A DNA stretch of 64,000 bases, from positions 35,611,419 to 35,675,418 of the forward strand of contig OZ020486.1 in the NCBI GenBank assembly GCA_963971405.1, read 5' to 3'. The notes below the pieces were generated by a model. That model did no database searches and had not been told where the DNA came from. It saw only the letters and a program-made list of their open reading frames with translations. Shown piece after piece: positions 38,232-52,114 of this stretch. This DNA is from Psococerastis gibbosa (lineage: Eukaryota > Arthropoda > Insecta > Psocodea > Psocidae). The position numbers and the translations under genes are program-made. Within the stretch, counting starts at the first letter, position 1. The number at the start of each line of letters is the position of its first letter.

Positions 38232-38978
38232 GTAAAAACACATGGTTTCTTAATTCTGTTGGGTATGACAGGAGGGGCCCCCTCATGCTTGCTGTATGTT
38301 AAAAAGTCGCAGCAACAGACCAGAGTTTCTAAGACAGGACAAATGTAAATCTTCGAGGGGTTTCGCCGGGAAAATGGAAATACGGGGTTCTTTTATGTAT
38401 TGGGCGGAAATGTAATGTAAGCTTTATAATAAAATTACGATATTTGAAGACTCTCGTAGACATAATTAGAGAATCGACACTGGATAAAAATATTAAATTT
38501 TACACTCTATTAATTCGAAGGAATTTGGCCACATAGAACTAAAAGTCCTTCTGTGAAACAGCAATCATATTATACTATACTCATAATGTTAAAAAAATCT
38601 TTCTCGTCACTTCCATCATGGGAGTGTGTAGAGGCCAGAGGGAATAAAGTCTTGTTCAGTCCGGAATAACTTCGCCATCTGTCAAGTCTGGGTAGAATGA
38701 AGAAACTTCGCCAATTATTTTAAAGGCATACATTTCCTGAAACCTATACTTTTTGAGACAGGAAATACCTCATGGTCAGCAAATGCAGCTACTCCACGCT
38801 GGTCTGGACAGTCCTCCCCTTTTTTGAGAACTCATTTGTTATCAGTAAAGAATGTGTTCAAAATCTAATCTTCCTTTATTGAAATGTACAAGTTAAAAAT
38901 TCGCTATTAAAATCTACTTGTACGTGCACCTCTATTTTCATAAAGTTTCCCTGTGGATCCCCCGACTCGGCCTGATCT

Positions 38979-39170
38979 CAGGACGGATACAGGGGGGGGG
39001 GGGGGGTAGGGTGGTGGGGGTAGGGTAGGTGTTAGCTGCCCCCCCCCCAAATTTTGGTAAATCTATTATAAATTAATTTATTACGCTCTGATTTAATCGA
39101 TCTTACATATGTTTTTCCTATTTTGACCCACAACTACCCCCTCCCAAAAAATGGGCTGGATCCGTCCCTG
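38979..39170. mobile_element. hAT-type MITE (GGACGGAT family), 192 bp
   Basis: Ends CAGGACGGATACAGGGGG and GGGCTGGATCCGTCCCTG. Flanks cctgatct (38971-38978) and tctgatct (39171-39178) form an 8-bp target duplication with one mismatch. Inside: GTAAATCTATTATAAATTAA. Confidence 0.85.
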
Positions 39171-39297
39171 TCTGATCTGCGAAAATATATATACTATTGT
39201 TTGCACCCTCTTGGACGAAATTACCGAATATTTCCTTTACAGTTCCTTTACCTATGTTACCTATTCCACTTTTTAATTTTTCTTCAATTTTGATAAT

Positions 39298-39640
39298 GCC
39301 ATTGACGGAAATGTCATTTATATTTTTACACCTCATTCCACTAATTGCCTTCAATATTATTGATCATTTTTGTTTTCAATTGTTTCCAATTTTGCAAGTT
39401 TGCCCGCCGTCTTTCTTTTAATTTTATATAACCAAAAAAAATTTTACGATTTAAATTATGAAATAATTCGTTTGCTCTCAAGAAATTAATTACAATTATT
39501 TATCATCTCCAGACGACGCCATTTTTTAATTTTGCTTTGTTATTGTTTGCAAAGCGTGATTTTATTATATGATCATTGATCAATTTTAACACGCGGAAGT
39601 TAAAATGGACAATGACATAGAGTAAAGAAAAAATCTCATC
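39298..39640. mobile_element. Diverged, incomplete copy of the large palindromic MITE
   Basis: Contains TGCCATTGACGGAAATGTCA and the interior GACGCCATTTTTTAATTTTG, TATGATCATTGATCAATTTT seen in 24253-24647. The outer arms are lost. Confidence 0.55.
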
Positions 39641-42496
39641 AATTATTTACAGAATATTGACAAATGGAATAGCCGGCTAATTAAAACTGTAGTCTATATC
39701 ATTTTTCATTGAAAGTACCTGGAAATGTTGAAGCAGGTCGCGGGGGGCGTGCCAAATTCCTAGCCACCTCCACCTTGTTGAGCCTAGGTTCAATAGATCT
39801 GCCTCCCAATCTAAGTCGGAGCACTCAACCTCTATGCCGACAAACCGTGTTATTTTTAACGCAGCTGATAGCCGATCAGAAATCACTCTGTAATTTGTAG
39901 CTATAAAAATGAGCGGCTGTCACGCATAAAAAGGGCATAAGAGACGGGTCATTCTAATGTAAAAAGTGCCTCTACTATTCGTAAAACTCGTTTTTTAGCC
40001 CTGAATATTATTATTGTTATTATCACAACCCATCCAATATTTATTTATCTCTGAAAAGTAATTTTAAGCGTTATTTCTCTTTGTTTTGGTGCTTGGCCGA
40101 CTGGCTGGCATTATATGCATCATTGTTAGACCTCATAATATGTTTATTTAGCACGGTTTAAAAGACCACCTCCCTCAATTGGCGTCATCTGCTGCGGAAT
40201 AGGGGAATAGGCCGGATTCTACTGCTTCATCATTCACGGATATTGTTGTTTTCAACTTCCCCCCCCCCCCGGGCGCCACGTCGCCTAAGGGCGCCAAATT
40301 GGACAAGACATTGTTAGCATGCATGTATGTATTTATTGTGTGTGTATTTATGTATATAACATAAATCAAATTAAACATTTAAAATTAAAAATACCAAAAT
40401 ATTCTGTAACTATTGTATTTATATCTCATTGTGAAATGGGGATTTGTATAGTATTTGCTTCAGCCAACCTGGTGTATAACGCTGGTGTATTGACAATTTC
40501 TTTATTTCAATTTCTCTATCTAATTTATAATGAAAATTAATTTTAAAACAACTATTTACGAACGACAATGTCTCAAGAGAGGCTGAGGTCTCTTTTGTCC
40601 ATTGTCCATTGAGCCCCGCGCTAATTTATAAATTCACTGTTTTGTGCCTATTTATTCAACAACAAAAAATCCACTGGTAAAATCCCTCTAACCTGTTTTG
40701 TTAATACAACTCTGTTTTGCAAAATTTAAAATTTTGTAAAATACCACTATTTCAGGCCTATGTTATAAAAAAATAATCCCGAGACCCGTTGTTTGCAGTA
40801 ATATTCTTCGCCTGTAAAATCTAAAAGTTACTGCTGTCAAAATGTGTAGAACCCCACTATTTCAGGCCTATTAACTATTTTTTTCAAAAACATTTCCCCC
40901 CCTTTACGCCACCCGAACCTTCTTGGGTGCCTATAGATATCAACCCCCACTGGCTACAAGTGAAAATTATCCTATCTTATAATTATCCTTATGACCTTAT
41001 CTTATCCATTTTATAAACACATTTAGAATAAGATTGTTTAAGGTACGCATTTTTTGTTTTTTTGACTATATATTGTGGAAATTGTATTATTTTTTGGACG
41101 TGGGTTCGACAGTAGCCTAAAAGGTTTTCTAGTCTTAAGTCTCGCCCCGTAAATATAGACCATTATTATTATTAACATTATTAATTAACATTGACATATT
41201 GTAATTTGTAACAGGCTAGTGACTTATTTACCCAAGTTCATGAAAGTGTGCATGTTTTATCGCTATATGGTCCATAGCAAATTATTGTGGTATGATCCTG
41301 AAATGGACCATCGAATTCCACAGATACATCCTCCTTCCAGCAATGTTTCAAGACTTCCGAAGTTCTGAACTCTGGTTCTACTTTTAGAAGAAGATGACTT
41401 GTGAAATTTTGACAACGCTAGAAAGCCCCAACTGCAAGTTGTTCCACAAATGTTTAACTTGCGCAAGGTTAGTCCTAATTTGGTTATAAAAGGCACCCTG
41501 TCAGGTGCTATTGTACTAGATGCGGGCGATACCCTGTACCTTTTCAAACTTTCAGTGCCCGATCCTGAAATACCCCAACCTGTTTCTGATTATAGAATGC
41601 CCCCATCATTTTTTAGCTCGCACTTTCTTGAAATCGGCATCTTTTGGAAAACTAAGGGCTTTCTCAATCATTTCCTTGCTCAATGCTTGTCACCCTTATA
41701 ATGCATATCAACTTGCTTCTAAACTATATCCCTTTGTATTATGTACCTACCTACTTATGTAATATTCCTTCAGTTATTAAGAAGGGGAACTTCCCATTGG
41801 GAAAGTAAGGTAAATGGCTTCTATTCGTGTTTTTTGCTGTGCTTAGTTATCACCCTTCGGCCGGCATTTATTTACTGTTGGTAGTTTTATTTGATTTACA
41901 TTGGTCTTACGAGATTATTATCATTATTAATAAATCCCGGACTTTTGGACTTGAATAATTGAACTGTACAACAAATTTTGTTTTTGTTAAAATTATTAAT
42001 ATTATTCCTATATACCTATAACCTATATATAATCTATCTGAACCACTTTTGGAGTTGTTCTACATATAATGGATGTATTGCATTGTTATTTTATTATTGT
42101 TTACTCTTTTCATCTCATGCCATTTATTGCTTTGATTCTTTGCATTTCCCTTTTATAAAGAATTTCCATACTAAAACTAGAACCAAACGTTTTAAATTAC
42201 AATTGATCCAGCGATAGCCTGAGTACCGAGACTAGTTAAGTTAGCCCCACACCCCCTGCACAATTGTTTTGCTGATCCACACAGTATTTTTGTGGAGTGT
42301 CCGTAGGGAGGAACCTTTTCTTAATGTAGTAGTAATATTTCTATATTTAACACTTTTTAATGTTATTAAACACATTAACATTAACAGTCCCTCTTGGGCC
42401 ATCCATAGGCACAGCCCACAGGCCTCTTTTTTGCCTATACAGGAAAATCAGCCCAGACTATAGAGTCTCTAACTCAAGCTATATTTAGAACCCTTA

Positions 42497-42895
42497 GGCG
42501 GGGATTCCACTAACCGGCTAGGGCTAAATACAAATACGGTGACGTGGTAACAGACATTCAAGACTTAGGCGGGGTTCCACCGACCTCGCATTGCCGAATG
42601 CAAATGACATTGACGGAAATGTTTGTTTTTCTTTTTATAGAAATCTTTTAAAATGTTTGTACTTAACAAATCCCATGACGCCATTTTTTAATTTTAGTTT
42701 GTTTGTTTGTGATTTTACTCTATGATCATTGATCAATTTTAACTATGTTATGGCATAGAGTAAAACAAACATTTCCGTCAATGTCATTTGCATTCTGCAA
42801 TGCGAGGTCGATGGAAACCCCGCCTAAGTCTTGAATGTCTGCTGCCACGTCACCGTATTTGTATTTAGCCCTTGCTGGTCGGTGGAATCGGCGCC
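42497..42895. mobile_element. Palindromic MITE (GGCGCC/ATTCCA family), full copy
   Basis: Left GGCGGGGATTCCACTAACCG, right end GGTCGGTGGAATCGGCGCC. It has the same nested arms and GATCATTGATCAATTTTAAC core as 24253-24647. Flanking TTA and TAA are inverted, not direct, so no clear target duplication. Confidence 0.85.
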
Positions 42896-42989
42896 TAACG
42901 AGAACAAAACTCTAACAGCCAAACTGGAACTGTCAACCTTAGAGAGAGTGTTTTGATATTTGAACCACTAGGATTTCATATAGGACTAA

Positions 42990-43410
42990 GTATAAGGAAC
43001 AAGTTCCTTAAAATCTGCGTATGGAGTGATTGTATTGTATGGATGTGAAACCTGGACTATAGCTGATAAGTAAGTCAAGAGACTTGAAGCGTTTGAAAAG
43101 GTGTGTTACAGAAAGATGCTTCGGATCAGCTGAAGGGACCATGGGATGAATAAAATAGTGCTAGACGTTATTGAAGAAGCTGCTGCCTCATTTAAAAAAG
43201 TAGAAGAGCGAAATGGGTTGGGCATTTATTATGACGCACGAAAGTCACACCATCATTGAGGGTGCAGTGGGAAGAACCAAGAAAAGAGGGCGACCGATGA
43301 AGGAATTCATGGATCAACTGAAGGAGGTCACAGGAGCTCGAAGGTATCAAGAGCTGAAGAGGAAGAGGCTCAGGACCGAGAGGGATGAAGGTTGCTACCA
43401 ACCAATCGTT
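42990..43410 (+). pseudogene. Degraded LINE reverse-transcriptase C-terminus
   Basis: Over two frames with stops: LYGCETWTIADK, RLEAFEKVCYRKMLRIS, NKIVLDVIEEA, then EGAVGRTKKRGRPMKEFMDQ and TGARRYQELKRKRLRTERDE. This is the YG.E.W, RLE.FE...R..LRI and G..RGRP blocks of a LINE RT. Frameshifts and stops mark it as dead. Confidence 0.75.
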
Positions 43411-43476
43411 GAGATTGTGACCTTAAGAATTTCATATTATGTGTGTTGGTTTTAGCTTGGAAAAGAACTGTGTAGA

Positions 43477-43713
43477 CAGTGCCGGATTATCCCATGGGCA
43501 CTTGGGGCACAGTCCCACGGCCCCCACAAAAAGGCAAATTGCGGCCCCCACAAACGAGATTTTTTTTAAAATAAAGATAAATTAAAAGTTCAAAGCAATA
43601 TCCAAACTAAGTTTTGAAATTAGCGTTTTTTTTTTTTTTTGCTGAAAGGTTGGTAGACACATATCTTGTGCCCACGGCCCCTAAAGGCCCGTACAGGGGT
43701 TAATCCGGCTCTG
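43477..43713. mobile_element. hAT-type MITE (CAGTGCCGGATTA), 237 bp
   Basis: Ends CAGTGCCGGATTATCCC and GGGGTTAATCCGGCTCTG. Flanks tgtgtaga (43469-43476) and tatgtaga (43714-43721) form an 8-bp target duplication with one change. Lies in the part missing from duplication copy 2. Confidence 0.85.
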
Positions 43714-45756
43714 TATGTAGATATACTGCATGTGGTAGGTAACTATTGATGAAATAGACTACAATGTGTTATAACGTATACAGTGTATTATTGCGGCGAA
43801 GGTATATAGAAACGGCATCTGAACAAAGGGCTATTGGGGTTTATGCTACCTGGCTTAACAAGGCTCTTATCGTAATGGGTGGACCAGAAAATTGCCGAAA
43901 AATTCATGGACGGTATAAACATTTTGTCCACCAGCTGGACGCGAAGGCTCCACTCTGTCCTCTCGGCTCTCATCAACCCAAGCTATGGGAACTTTATGCC
44001 TTTGGCTTTATGGGAATGGGAATCCTCAATCTTCTTCTTGCACCCGCGTTCTCAGAATTTCTGCTCGTTTAGTCAGAGGAGCAGCAGAGGGCGTGACCTA
44101 CTCCTACCCCTGTGAGTCTTAGAAAAGTTATTTCCTCTAAATAAGCATGGTTCTGTCCCTTGATCTTAGGCTGCGGTCTTTGCCCTCTCAATGCTGCCGA
44201 CTAAATGTAAGCGAAAGGATATCGAGTGCCTGAAAACTAGAGAAGGTTTGTCTTCTTACAAACGAGAATCCGCATTCCTTGCCTGGAACAACCCTTAAAA
44301 CGATATAGAATGGCAATTTTATACGATTTTTTGTGTTGAATCGGCGACTTTGAATTTAATTTATGGGTCCACTTGACTTAGGGTTGTGTAAGGTGGTTTT
44401 TGTAGGCGCGTTGCACGGTTAGCCTGCTCTTGGGGTATATACTTACTTTAATAATAAAAGTTCCTTGCCTAAGATTTATCTCATTTAATGAGTTTAATAT
44501 CCGGTACTGTTAGAATTATGGTAACTCCCACTATCTTTGGCAAAGCTGTGGAAAGTAGAATCCGAAACTACCAATAGCCATAATTATTTGTTTCATACTG
44601 CATTGCCTCCTTCGGATACCAACTTTTCGTAGCTGGAGGGGGGAGGGTGGTGTGGCACGACAACCCAAATGAGGGACAACTGATATAGGACCCTATCCCT
44701 TGAACAGCAGTATGTTTTGGGTGTAGTGGTTAGCAACATGGCTGACAGCCGCGTTTTTTCCTACCATTGAAAGTAAGGTACCCATTCGGGTGGGTCCGGC
44801 GAAAAATTGTTCCTTTACTTCCTTTTACGTCGAGTTTTGAATCTCGGTCTTCCATTTCACAGTTCACTGGGCTATTGTAAATGCCATTGATATAGATGAA
44901 CTGTGTAAAGTGGTTCACTAACGATAGGTACGTCAGTTTGGTGGCGCTTCGAAGGTTGATAACGATAATGAATAATGATAATGAATAATGAAATATGCTG
45001 AATCAGTTAGTAAAGGTCTCAATTTTTGGTTGAAATTGAGATACCTATGCTGCATATAATATTAAGGGCCACGACGCAAGTTCACTTCACAGGGTGCAGT
45101 TAGTGTTGCCCTTCTGGTTCCTCAGTGATTGTAAGTGGTTTTTAATTAATAAATACTCATACTCATGTAGAGAAAAATGTACATTTTAAGATGAGAAAAG
45201 CTGCATTTCACTCATCATTATTCGACTCCTCGTTGTACGTTAAGTTAGGTAGGTACTGTATGTACTTTGTTCCTTGTGTATATAGAACGTATCTTATGCT
45301 AAATAACGAAATGGTAAAATTAAAACCGCAAGAAAATCTTTTTTATAAAAAAAAAACACCTTAATATTTTTTAGTGGTAGTATTAATGTAAATAAAGAAT
45401 TCCCCCGAATGAATAACTTTCCCCTATACCCATTACGCCTTAACCGTGACTCTGTGAACAAAATTTATGGGATTTTTGGTTGGCACAACCCCCCTATATA
45501 TATATAATTGTGCAGAGGCGGACACAGCGATAGGCACTGAGGGCAATTGCCCCCCCCCCCCCTTTGGCCAGCAGTTATATTCTTTGCCTCTAAAATCTAA
45601 GTGTTACTGCACTCAAAATGCGCAAAACCTCTCTATTTCAGCCCTATTTTTCAAATTTTTTTCCCGGGGGAGACCCCCGAGCCCCCAATGGCCGCCACTA
45701 CATTGATTCTTTGTAGTATATAAGTCTTATTGCTCCCAAAATTCACAAAACCAAAG

Positions 45757-48700
45757 ACCAAAAAAATTTTACGATTTAAATTATGAAATAATTCGTTTGC
45801 TCTCAAGAAATTAATTACAATTATTTATCATCTCCAGACGACGCCATTTTTTAATTTTGCTTTGTTATTGTTTGCAAAGCGTGATTTTATTATATGATCA
45901 TTGATCAATTTTAACACGCGGAAGTTAAAATGGACAATGACATAGAGTAATGAAAAAATCTCATCAATTATTTACAGAATATTGACAAATGGAATAGCCG
46001 GCTAATTAAAACTGTAGTCTATATCATTTTTCATTGAAAGTACCTGGAAATGTTGAAGCAGGTCGCGGGGGGCGTGCCAAATTCCTAGCCACCTCCACCT
46101 TGTTGAGCCTAGGTTCAATAGATCTGCCTCCCAATCTAAGTCGGAGCACTCAACCTCTATGCCGACAAACCGTGTTATTTTTAACGCAGCTGATAGCCGA
46201 TCAGAAATCACTCTGTAATTTGTAGCTATAAAAATGAGCGGCTGTCACGCATAAAAAGGGCATAAGAGACGGGTCATTCTAATGTAAAAAGTGCCTCTAC
46301 TATTCGTAAAACTCGTTTTTTAGCCCTGAATATTATTATTGTTATTATCACAACCCATCCAATATTTATTTATCTCTGAAAAGTAATTTTAAGCGTTATT
46401 TCTCTTTGTTTTGGTGCTTGGCCGACTGGCTGGCATTATATGCATCATTGTTAGACCTCATAATATGTTTATTTAGCACGGTTTAAAAGACCACCTCCCT
46501 CAATTGGCGTCATCTGCTGCGGAATAGGGGAATAGGCCGGATTCTACTGCTTCATCATTCACGGATATTGTTGTTTTCAACTTCCCCCCCCCCCCCGGGC
46601 GCCACGTCGCCTAAGGGCGCCAAATTGGACAAGACATTGTTAGCATGCATGTATGTATTTATTGTGTGTGTATTTATGTATATAACATAAATCAAATTAA
46701 ACATTTAAAATTAAAAATACCAAAATATTCTGTAACTATTGTATTTATATCTCATTGTGAAATGGGGATTTGTATAGTATTTGCTTCAGCCAACCTGGTG
46801 TATAACGCTGGTGTATTGACAATTTCTTTATTTCAATTTCTCTATCTAATTTATAATGAAAATTAATTTTAAAACAACTATTTACGAACGACAATGTCTC
46901 AAGAGAGGCTGAGGTCTCTTTTGTCCATTGTCCATTGAGCCCCGCGCTAATTTATAAATTCACTGTTTTGTGCCTATTTATTCAACAACAAAAAATCCAC
47001 TGGTAAAATCCCTCTAACCTGTTTTGTTAATACAACTCTGTTTTGCAAAATTTAAAATTTTGTAAAATACCACTATTTCAGGCCTATGTTATAAAAAAAT
47101 AATCCCGAGACCCGTTGTTTGCAGTAATATTCTTCGCCTGTAAAATCTAAAAGTTACTGCTGTCAAAATGTGTAGAACCCCACTATTTCAGGCCTATTAA
47201 CTATTTTTTTCAAAAACATTTCCCCCCCTTTACGCCACCCGAACCTTCTTGGGTGCCTATAGATATCAACCCCCACTGGCTACAAGTGAAAATTATCCTA
47301 TCTTATAATTATCCTTATGACCTTATCTTATCCATTTTATAAACACATTTAGAATAAGATTGTTTAAGGTACGCATTTTTTGTTTTTTTGACTATATATT
47401 GTGGAAATTGTATTATTTTTTGGACGTGGGTTCGACAGTAGCCTAAAAGGTTTTCTAGTCTTAAGTCTCGCCCCGTAAATATAGACCATTATTATTATTA
47501 ACATTATTAATTAACATTGACATATTGTAATTTGTAACAGGCTAGTGACTTATTTACCCAAGTTCATGAAAGTGTGCATGTTTTATCGCTATATGGTCCA
47601 TAGCAAATTATTGTGGTATGATCCTGAAATGGACCATCGAATTCCACAGATACATCCTCCTTCCAGCAATGTTTCAAGACTTCCGAAGTTCTGAACTCTG
47701 GTTCTACTTTTAGAAGAAGATGACTTGTGAAATTTTGACAACGCTAGAAAGCCCCAACTGCAAGTTGTTCCACAAATGTTTAACTTGCGCAAGGTTAGTC
47801 CTAATTTGGTTATAAAAGGCACCCATGGGAATCCTCAATCTTCTTCTTGCACCCGCGTTCTCAGAATTTCTGCTCGTTTAGTCAGAGGAGCAGCAGAGGG
47901 CGTGACCTACTCCTACCCCTGTGAGTCTTAGAAAAGTTATTTCCTCTAAATAAGCATGGTTCTGTCCCTTGATCTTAGGCTGCGGTCTTTGCCCTCTCAA
48001 TGCTGCCGACTAAATGTAAGCGAAAGGATATCGAGTGCCTGAAAACTAGAGAAGGTTTGTCTTCTTACAAACGAGAATCCGCATTCCTTGCCTGGAACAA
48101 CCCTTAAAACGATATAGAATGGCAATTTTATACGATTTTTTGTGTTGAATCGGCGACTTTGAATTTAATTTATGGGTCCACTTGACTTAGGGTTGTGTAA
48201 GGTGGTTTTTGTAGGCGCGTTGCACGGTTAGCCTGCTCTTGGGGTATATACTTACTTTAATAATAAAAGTTCCTTGCCTAAGATTTATCTCATTTAATGA
48301 GTTTAATATCCGGTACTGTTAGAATTATGGTAACTCCCACTATCTTTGGCAAAGCTGTGGAAAGTAGAATCCGAAACTACCAATAGCCATAATTATTTGT
48401 TTCATACTGCATTGCCTCCTTCGGATACCAACTTTTCGTAGCTGGAGGGGGGAGGGTGGTGTGGCACGACAACCCAAATGAGGGACAACTGATATAGGAC
48501 CCTATCCCTTGAACAGCAGTATGTTTTGGGTGTAGTGGTTAGCAACATGGCTGACAGCCGCGTTTTTTCCTACCATTGAAAGTAAGGTACCCATTCGGGT
48601 GGGTCCGGCGAAAAATTGTTCCTTTACTTCCTTTTACGTCGAGTTTTGAATCTCGGTCTTCCATTTCACAGTTCACTGGGCTATTGTAAATGCCATTGAT

Positions 48701-49562
48701 ATAGATGAACTGTGTAAAGTGGTTCACTAACGATAGGTACGTCAGTTTGGTGGCGCTTCGAAGGTTGATAACGATAATGAATAATGATAATGAATAATGA
48801 AATATGCTGAATCAGTTAGTAAAGGTCTCAATTTTTGGTTGAAATTGAGATACCTATGCTGCATATAATATTAAGGGCCACGACGCAAGTTCACTTCACA
48901 GGGTGCAGTTAGTGTTGCCCTTCTGGTTCCTCAGTGATTGTAAGTGGTTTTTAATTAATAAATACTCATACTCATGTAGAGAAAAATGTACATTTTAAGA
49001 TGAGAAAAGCTGCATTTCACTCATCATTATTCGACTCCTCGTTGTACGTTAAGTTAGGTAGGTACTGTATGTACTTTGTTCCTTGTGTATATAGAACGTA
49101 TCTTATGCTAAATAACGAAATGGTAAAATTAAAACCGCAAGAAAATCTTTTTTATAAAAAAAAAACACCTTAATATTTTTTAGTGGTAGTATTAATGTAA
49201 ATAAAGAATTCCCCCGAATGAATAACTTTCCCCTATACCCATTACGCCTTAACCGTGACTCTGTGAACAAAATTTATGGGATTTTTGGTTGGCACAACCC
49301 CCCTATATATATATAATTGTGCAGAGGCGGACACAGCGATAGGCACTGAGGGCAATTGCCCCCCCCCCCCCCTTTGGCCAGCAGTTATATTCTTTGCCTC
49401 TAAAATCTAAGTGTTACTGCACTCAAAATGCGCAAAACCTCTCTATTTCAGCCCTATTTTTCAAATTTTTTTCCCGGGGGAGACCCCCGAGCCCCCAATG
49501 GCCGCCACTACATTGATTCTTTGTAGTATATAAGTCTTATTGCTCCCAAAATTCACAAAACC
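45757..49562. repeat. Tandem duplication, copy 2 (3.8 kb, internal deletion)
   Basis: Starts right after copy 1, with four extra bases (AAAG, 45753-45756) at the junction. Lacks the 2,517 bp between ...AAAAGGCACCC and ATGGGAATCC... (junction 47824/47825). Otherwise near-identical to copy 1. Confidence 0.95.
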
Positions 49563-49720
49563 TCACTATTTCAGCCCTATTTTTCAAAACATTTCTCCCG
49601 GGGGAGACCCCCGAACCCCCCTTGTCCACATTTATATTGATTCCTTGTAATATATGGGCTTTATTGCTCTCGAAATGCGTAAAACCCCAATATTCCAGCC
49701 CTCTGTGTGGGTGGAGAGGC
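49380..49720 (+). repeat. Two to three consecutive 'AAAATGCGTAAAACC' modules
   Basis: Units begin near 49410, 49545 and 49670, with CCCGGGGGAGACCCCCGA between them. This is a short tandem run of the dispersed module described at 28750. Confidence 0.7.
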
Positions 49721-49862
49721 GCCAAATTATACACCCTTGAAAACCTATCGTTACGCCACTGAAAAGTGCCTCCCCCTTTTATGAGGTAATTGTGCACTTT
49801 TATGTTCGAAAATTTCCCGGAGGGAGCAAGCACCTAGTAGGCATCAGCCCCCTCATTAAATC

Positions 49863-50763
49863 AAATGGGCCATAAATTCCACCACATTCACATCCCGTGA
49901 TTCTAAATTATAATACAGTAATTAATTATTTTTATTTTATTATTTGACAATGAATTGCAAATGCGATTTGAAATCTGTTTAAATCGCGCCTATGCAATGA
50001 TGGTGGATGGTTCCAAGAAAATAGGGTCCTCTGGAATGTTGATATTTTTGATTTTGCGTTACTTCCCATTTCCTCCAACGAATGGCGGGTTTGACGCCAC
50101 CATATCCGGCCACCACACACCCACGCAAAACTACTATACATGTGTGCGGGGTCGTCACACACACACTAGGATTTTATTTCTGGGAAGGGGGGGGGCAAAA
50201 CATTTTAAGACCCGACCGTATCCAACAAAAGTTCACAGCGTGAGGCTAGGACGCACCCAGGGAAGGGGGGGGGGACTCGAAGGGTCACCTCATCCCCCCC
50301 CCCTTAATTAATTTGGGAGCTTACTGAGTATGCAAGTTTTTAGTGTTCTTCCCTGTAATCAAAGCTGGGAGGGGGCAAACTTATAGAAAATGAAAGTGTT
50401 TACCTAAGAATACCATTTTTTTTAAATCATTTTCAGCTTAGTTTTTTTGATGGGGTCAACCCAACGTTTTTACATATCGCTGCAACTGCAAACATGGAGG
50501 GTAATTGTTTGAAGAAATAGCCGGGAAATGTCAGGGGTTTGCGCGTTTTAAGTAAAGTTAAGATTTATCAGACCAAGACGTCTTATTGAAATTACTCTAA
50601 CAGGGAGGCTCTACTAAAGTGCTAGGCCTCATTCCGGGTGCCCCTGGATAGAGTAACATGAACTTGAGCTAGATGTTAATGATGGTTGAATACATCACAA
50701 TATTTTATTGTCTGAAAAAAACCCGAAGGGAGCTATTTCACACATCTTCACCTTCCCACTACC
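49863..50763. other. No supported gene
   Basis: AT-rich with G/C runs at 50187, 50268 and 50296. The 118-codon frame at 49955-50311 crosses these runs and is not convincing. Confidence 0.4.
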
Positions 50764-50934
50764 CAGGGCCGTGCCCAGGGGGGTGGTCCATGGGGTCTGG
50801 ACCCCCCCCCCCCCCACGAAATAAATTTTTGTATGTAAACCTGTATGGTTTGAAGAATTTATCCATCAATCAGTAATAAATTACGTTAAAAAAATTGTTG
50901 GACCCCCCGAAATCAAAACCTGGGCACGGCCTTG
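50764..50934. mobile_element. MITE with CAGGGCCGTGCCCAGG ends, 171 bp
   Basis: Ends CAGGGCCGTGCCCAGG and CCTGGGCACGGCCTTG are inverted. Inside: GGTCTGGACCCCCC and TTGGACCCCCCGAAATCAAA. Partial relatives at 21884 and 23238. No matching flanking duplication found. Confidence 0.75.
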
Positions 50935-51608
50935 CGGCATTACCACTTTGCTTTGATATTAATGTGTGTTTTTTTTTTAATTTTCCCATCAAAACCTTTT
51001 ACTGAGGGTGGTTATGGGTACAAGGCGATGTGAAATGAAAAACTGCCAGCGAATTAAGTACTAAATGGTAATGGTATGGTATATACAGTACACATACATA
51101 TACCATCACAATTTAGGTACCTGCCGGCTGCCAAAGAAATCTACCTAATATTACATTATTGCTCTACGTACAATGTAGATAATGCATTTTGATTTTTGAC
51201 GCAGACTACTTATACATTATTGTCCATGCAGCAAAGTATGAGCCTGAGAAAGAGAATCATTCGTCATGATTCATTATAGAAAAGAAATTTGGGTAGCCGG
51301 CCGGTGCATCCTCGAGCCAAAGTCCTTTGTCTCGCTTATGATAGGAATTCGTTGATGAAGTGATTGCTTGATTAATGGCGGGTCTAGACATCAAAGCCTT
51401 GTCAGCCATACTATAACAAATGCCACTGCTCAATCTAACTTTTCAGGCCTGCACCCTTCCTTTACCTACCACCGAAGCATTCGCTACGGACCCAAAACGA
51501 TCAAGTTGTCAAAAGAAACAAGAGCGGAGTAAGGTGTGTTAGGTACGGTGTTAGGTATGGTATCGTAGGTAATATTGTTTCTATTTTAACTTTCATCTGT
51601 ACATATAA

Positions 51609-52114
51609 TAGGGGTCTTCACAGTGTTGGTGTTATCGAGTTATCGAGTTAAATGTGCTATCCAAGTCAACACACAATCGTGAGTGTACTTCGGGAGTGAG
51701 TTATCATGCTATATTTAACAGGGTAAATAACGTGGTAGTAGTCAGACGTTCGTGGTACGGTTTTAAAGAAAGTGGCAGAACTCTATTCTAGTGTCACATT
51801 TGTTTATACTTTTTGTTCATTTCGGTTATTATAATTTTAAGTATTTACGGTAATAGCTGGTGATAATAGATTATACAAATACATTTAAATACTACAAAAT
51901 GTTAAACGCTTGTTTCAAATTAATCAACAAAAACATAGATGGCGGCGGTCAAACCTAAGCTATCGATCGCAGCGCAAGTTAAATAGCACAGTTAACCAAC
52001 TTCGAAGTGGGTTTAGGATAGCACGCTGGTTAGCTTGGTTATCGGGTTATTGGTGTGTTAACTTAGCTTGATATAACACACTTAACTAGGTATGACTCGA
52101 TAGCACGAACACTG
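51609..52114. mobile_element. TAGGGGTCTTCACAGTG element, copy 1
   Basis: About 90% identical by eye to 52444-52975. The right terminus is cut short after ACGAACACTGT. Internal subterminal repeats: GTTATCGAGTTA, TGCTATCCAAG, GTGTGTTAACTTAGCTTGAT. Confidence 0.8.

Larger units (their letters stand above)
39431..45752. repeat. Tandem duplication, copy 1 (6.3 kb)
   Basis: 39431-41498 is repeated at 45757-47824 and 44016-45752 at 47825-49562. Differences seen are single bases (gagtaaag versus gagtaatg) and homopolymer lengths. 41499-44015 (2,517 bp), containing a MITE, a LINE piece and a hAT MITE, is present only here. Confidence 0.95.

Noticed and set aside
41263..41547. 94-codon frame on the minus strand, repeated at 47589
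   Set aside because: It recurs only because the whole segment is duplicated; no family resemblance and no codon-like pattern of differences.
24253..42900. PIF/Harbinger assignment of the GGCGCC MITEs from TAA/TTA flanks
   Set aside because: Only one copy (24253) has direct TAA flanks; other copies show inverted or unrelated trinucleotides, so superfamily is left open.
43764..44072. 102-codon frame with a hydrophobic C-terminus
   Set aside because: No family match, and the duplication copy 2 cuts through it without sign of constraint.
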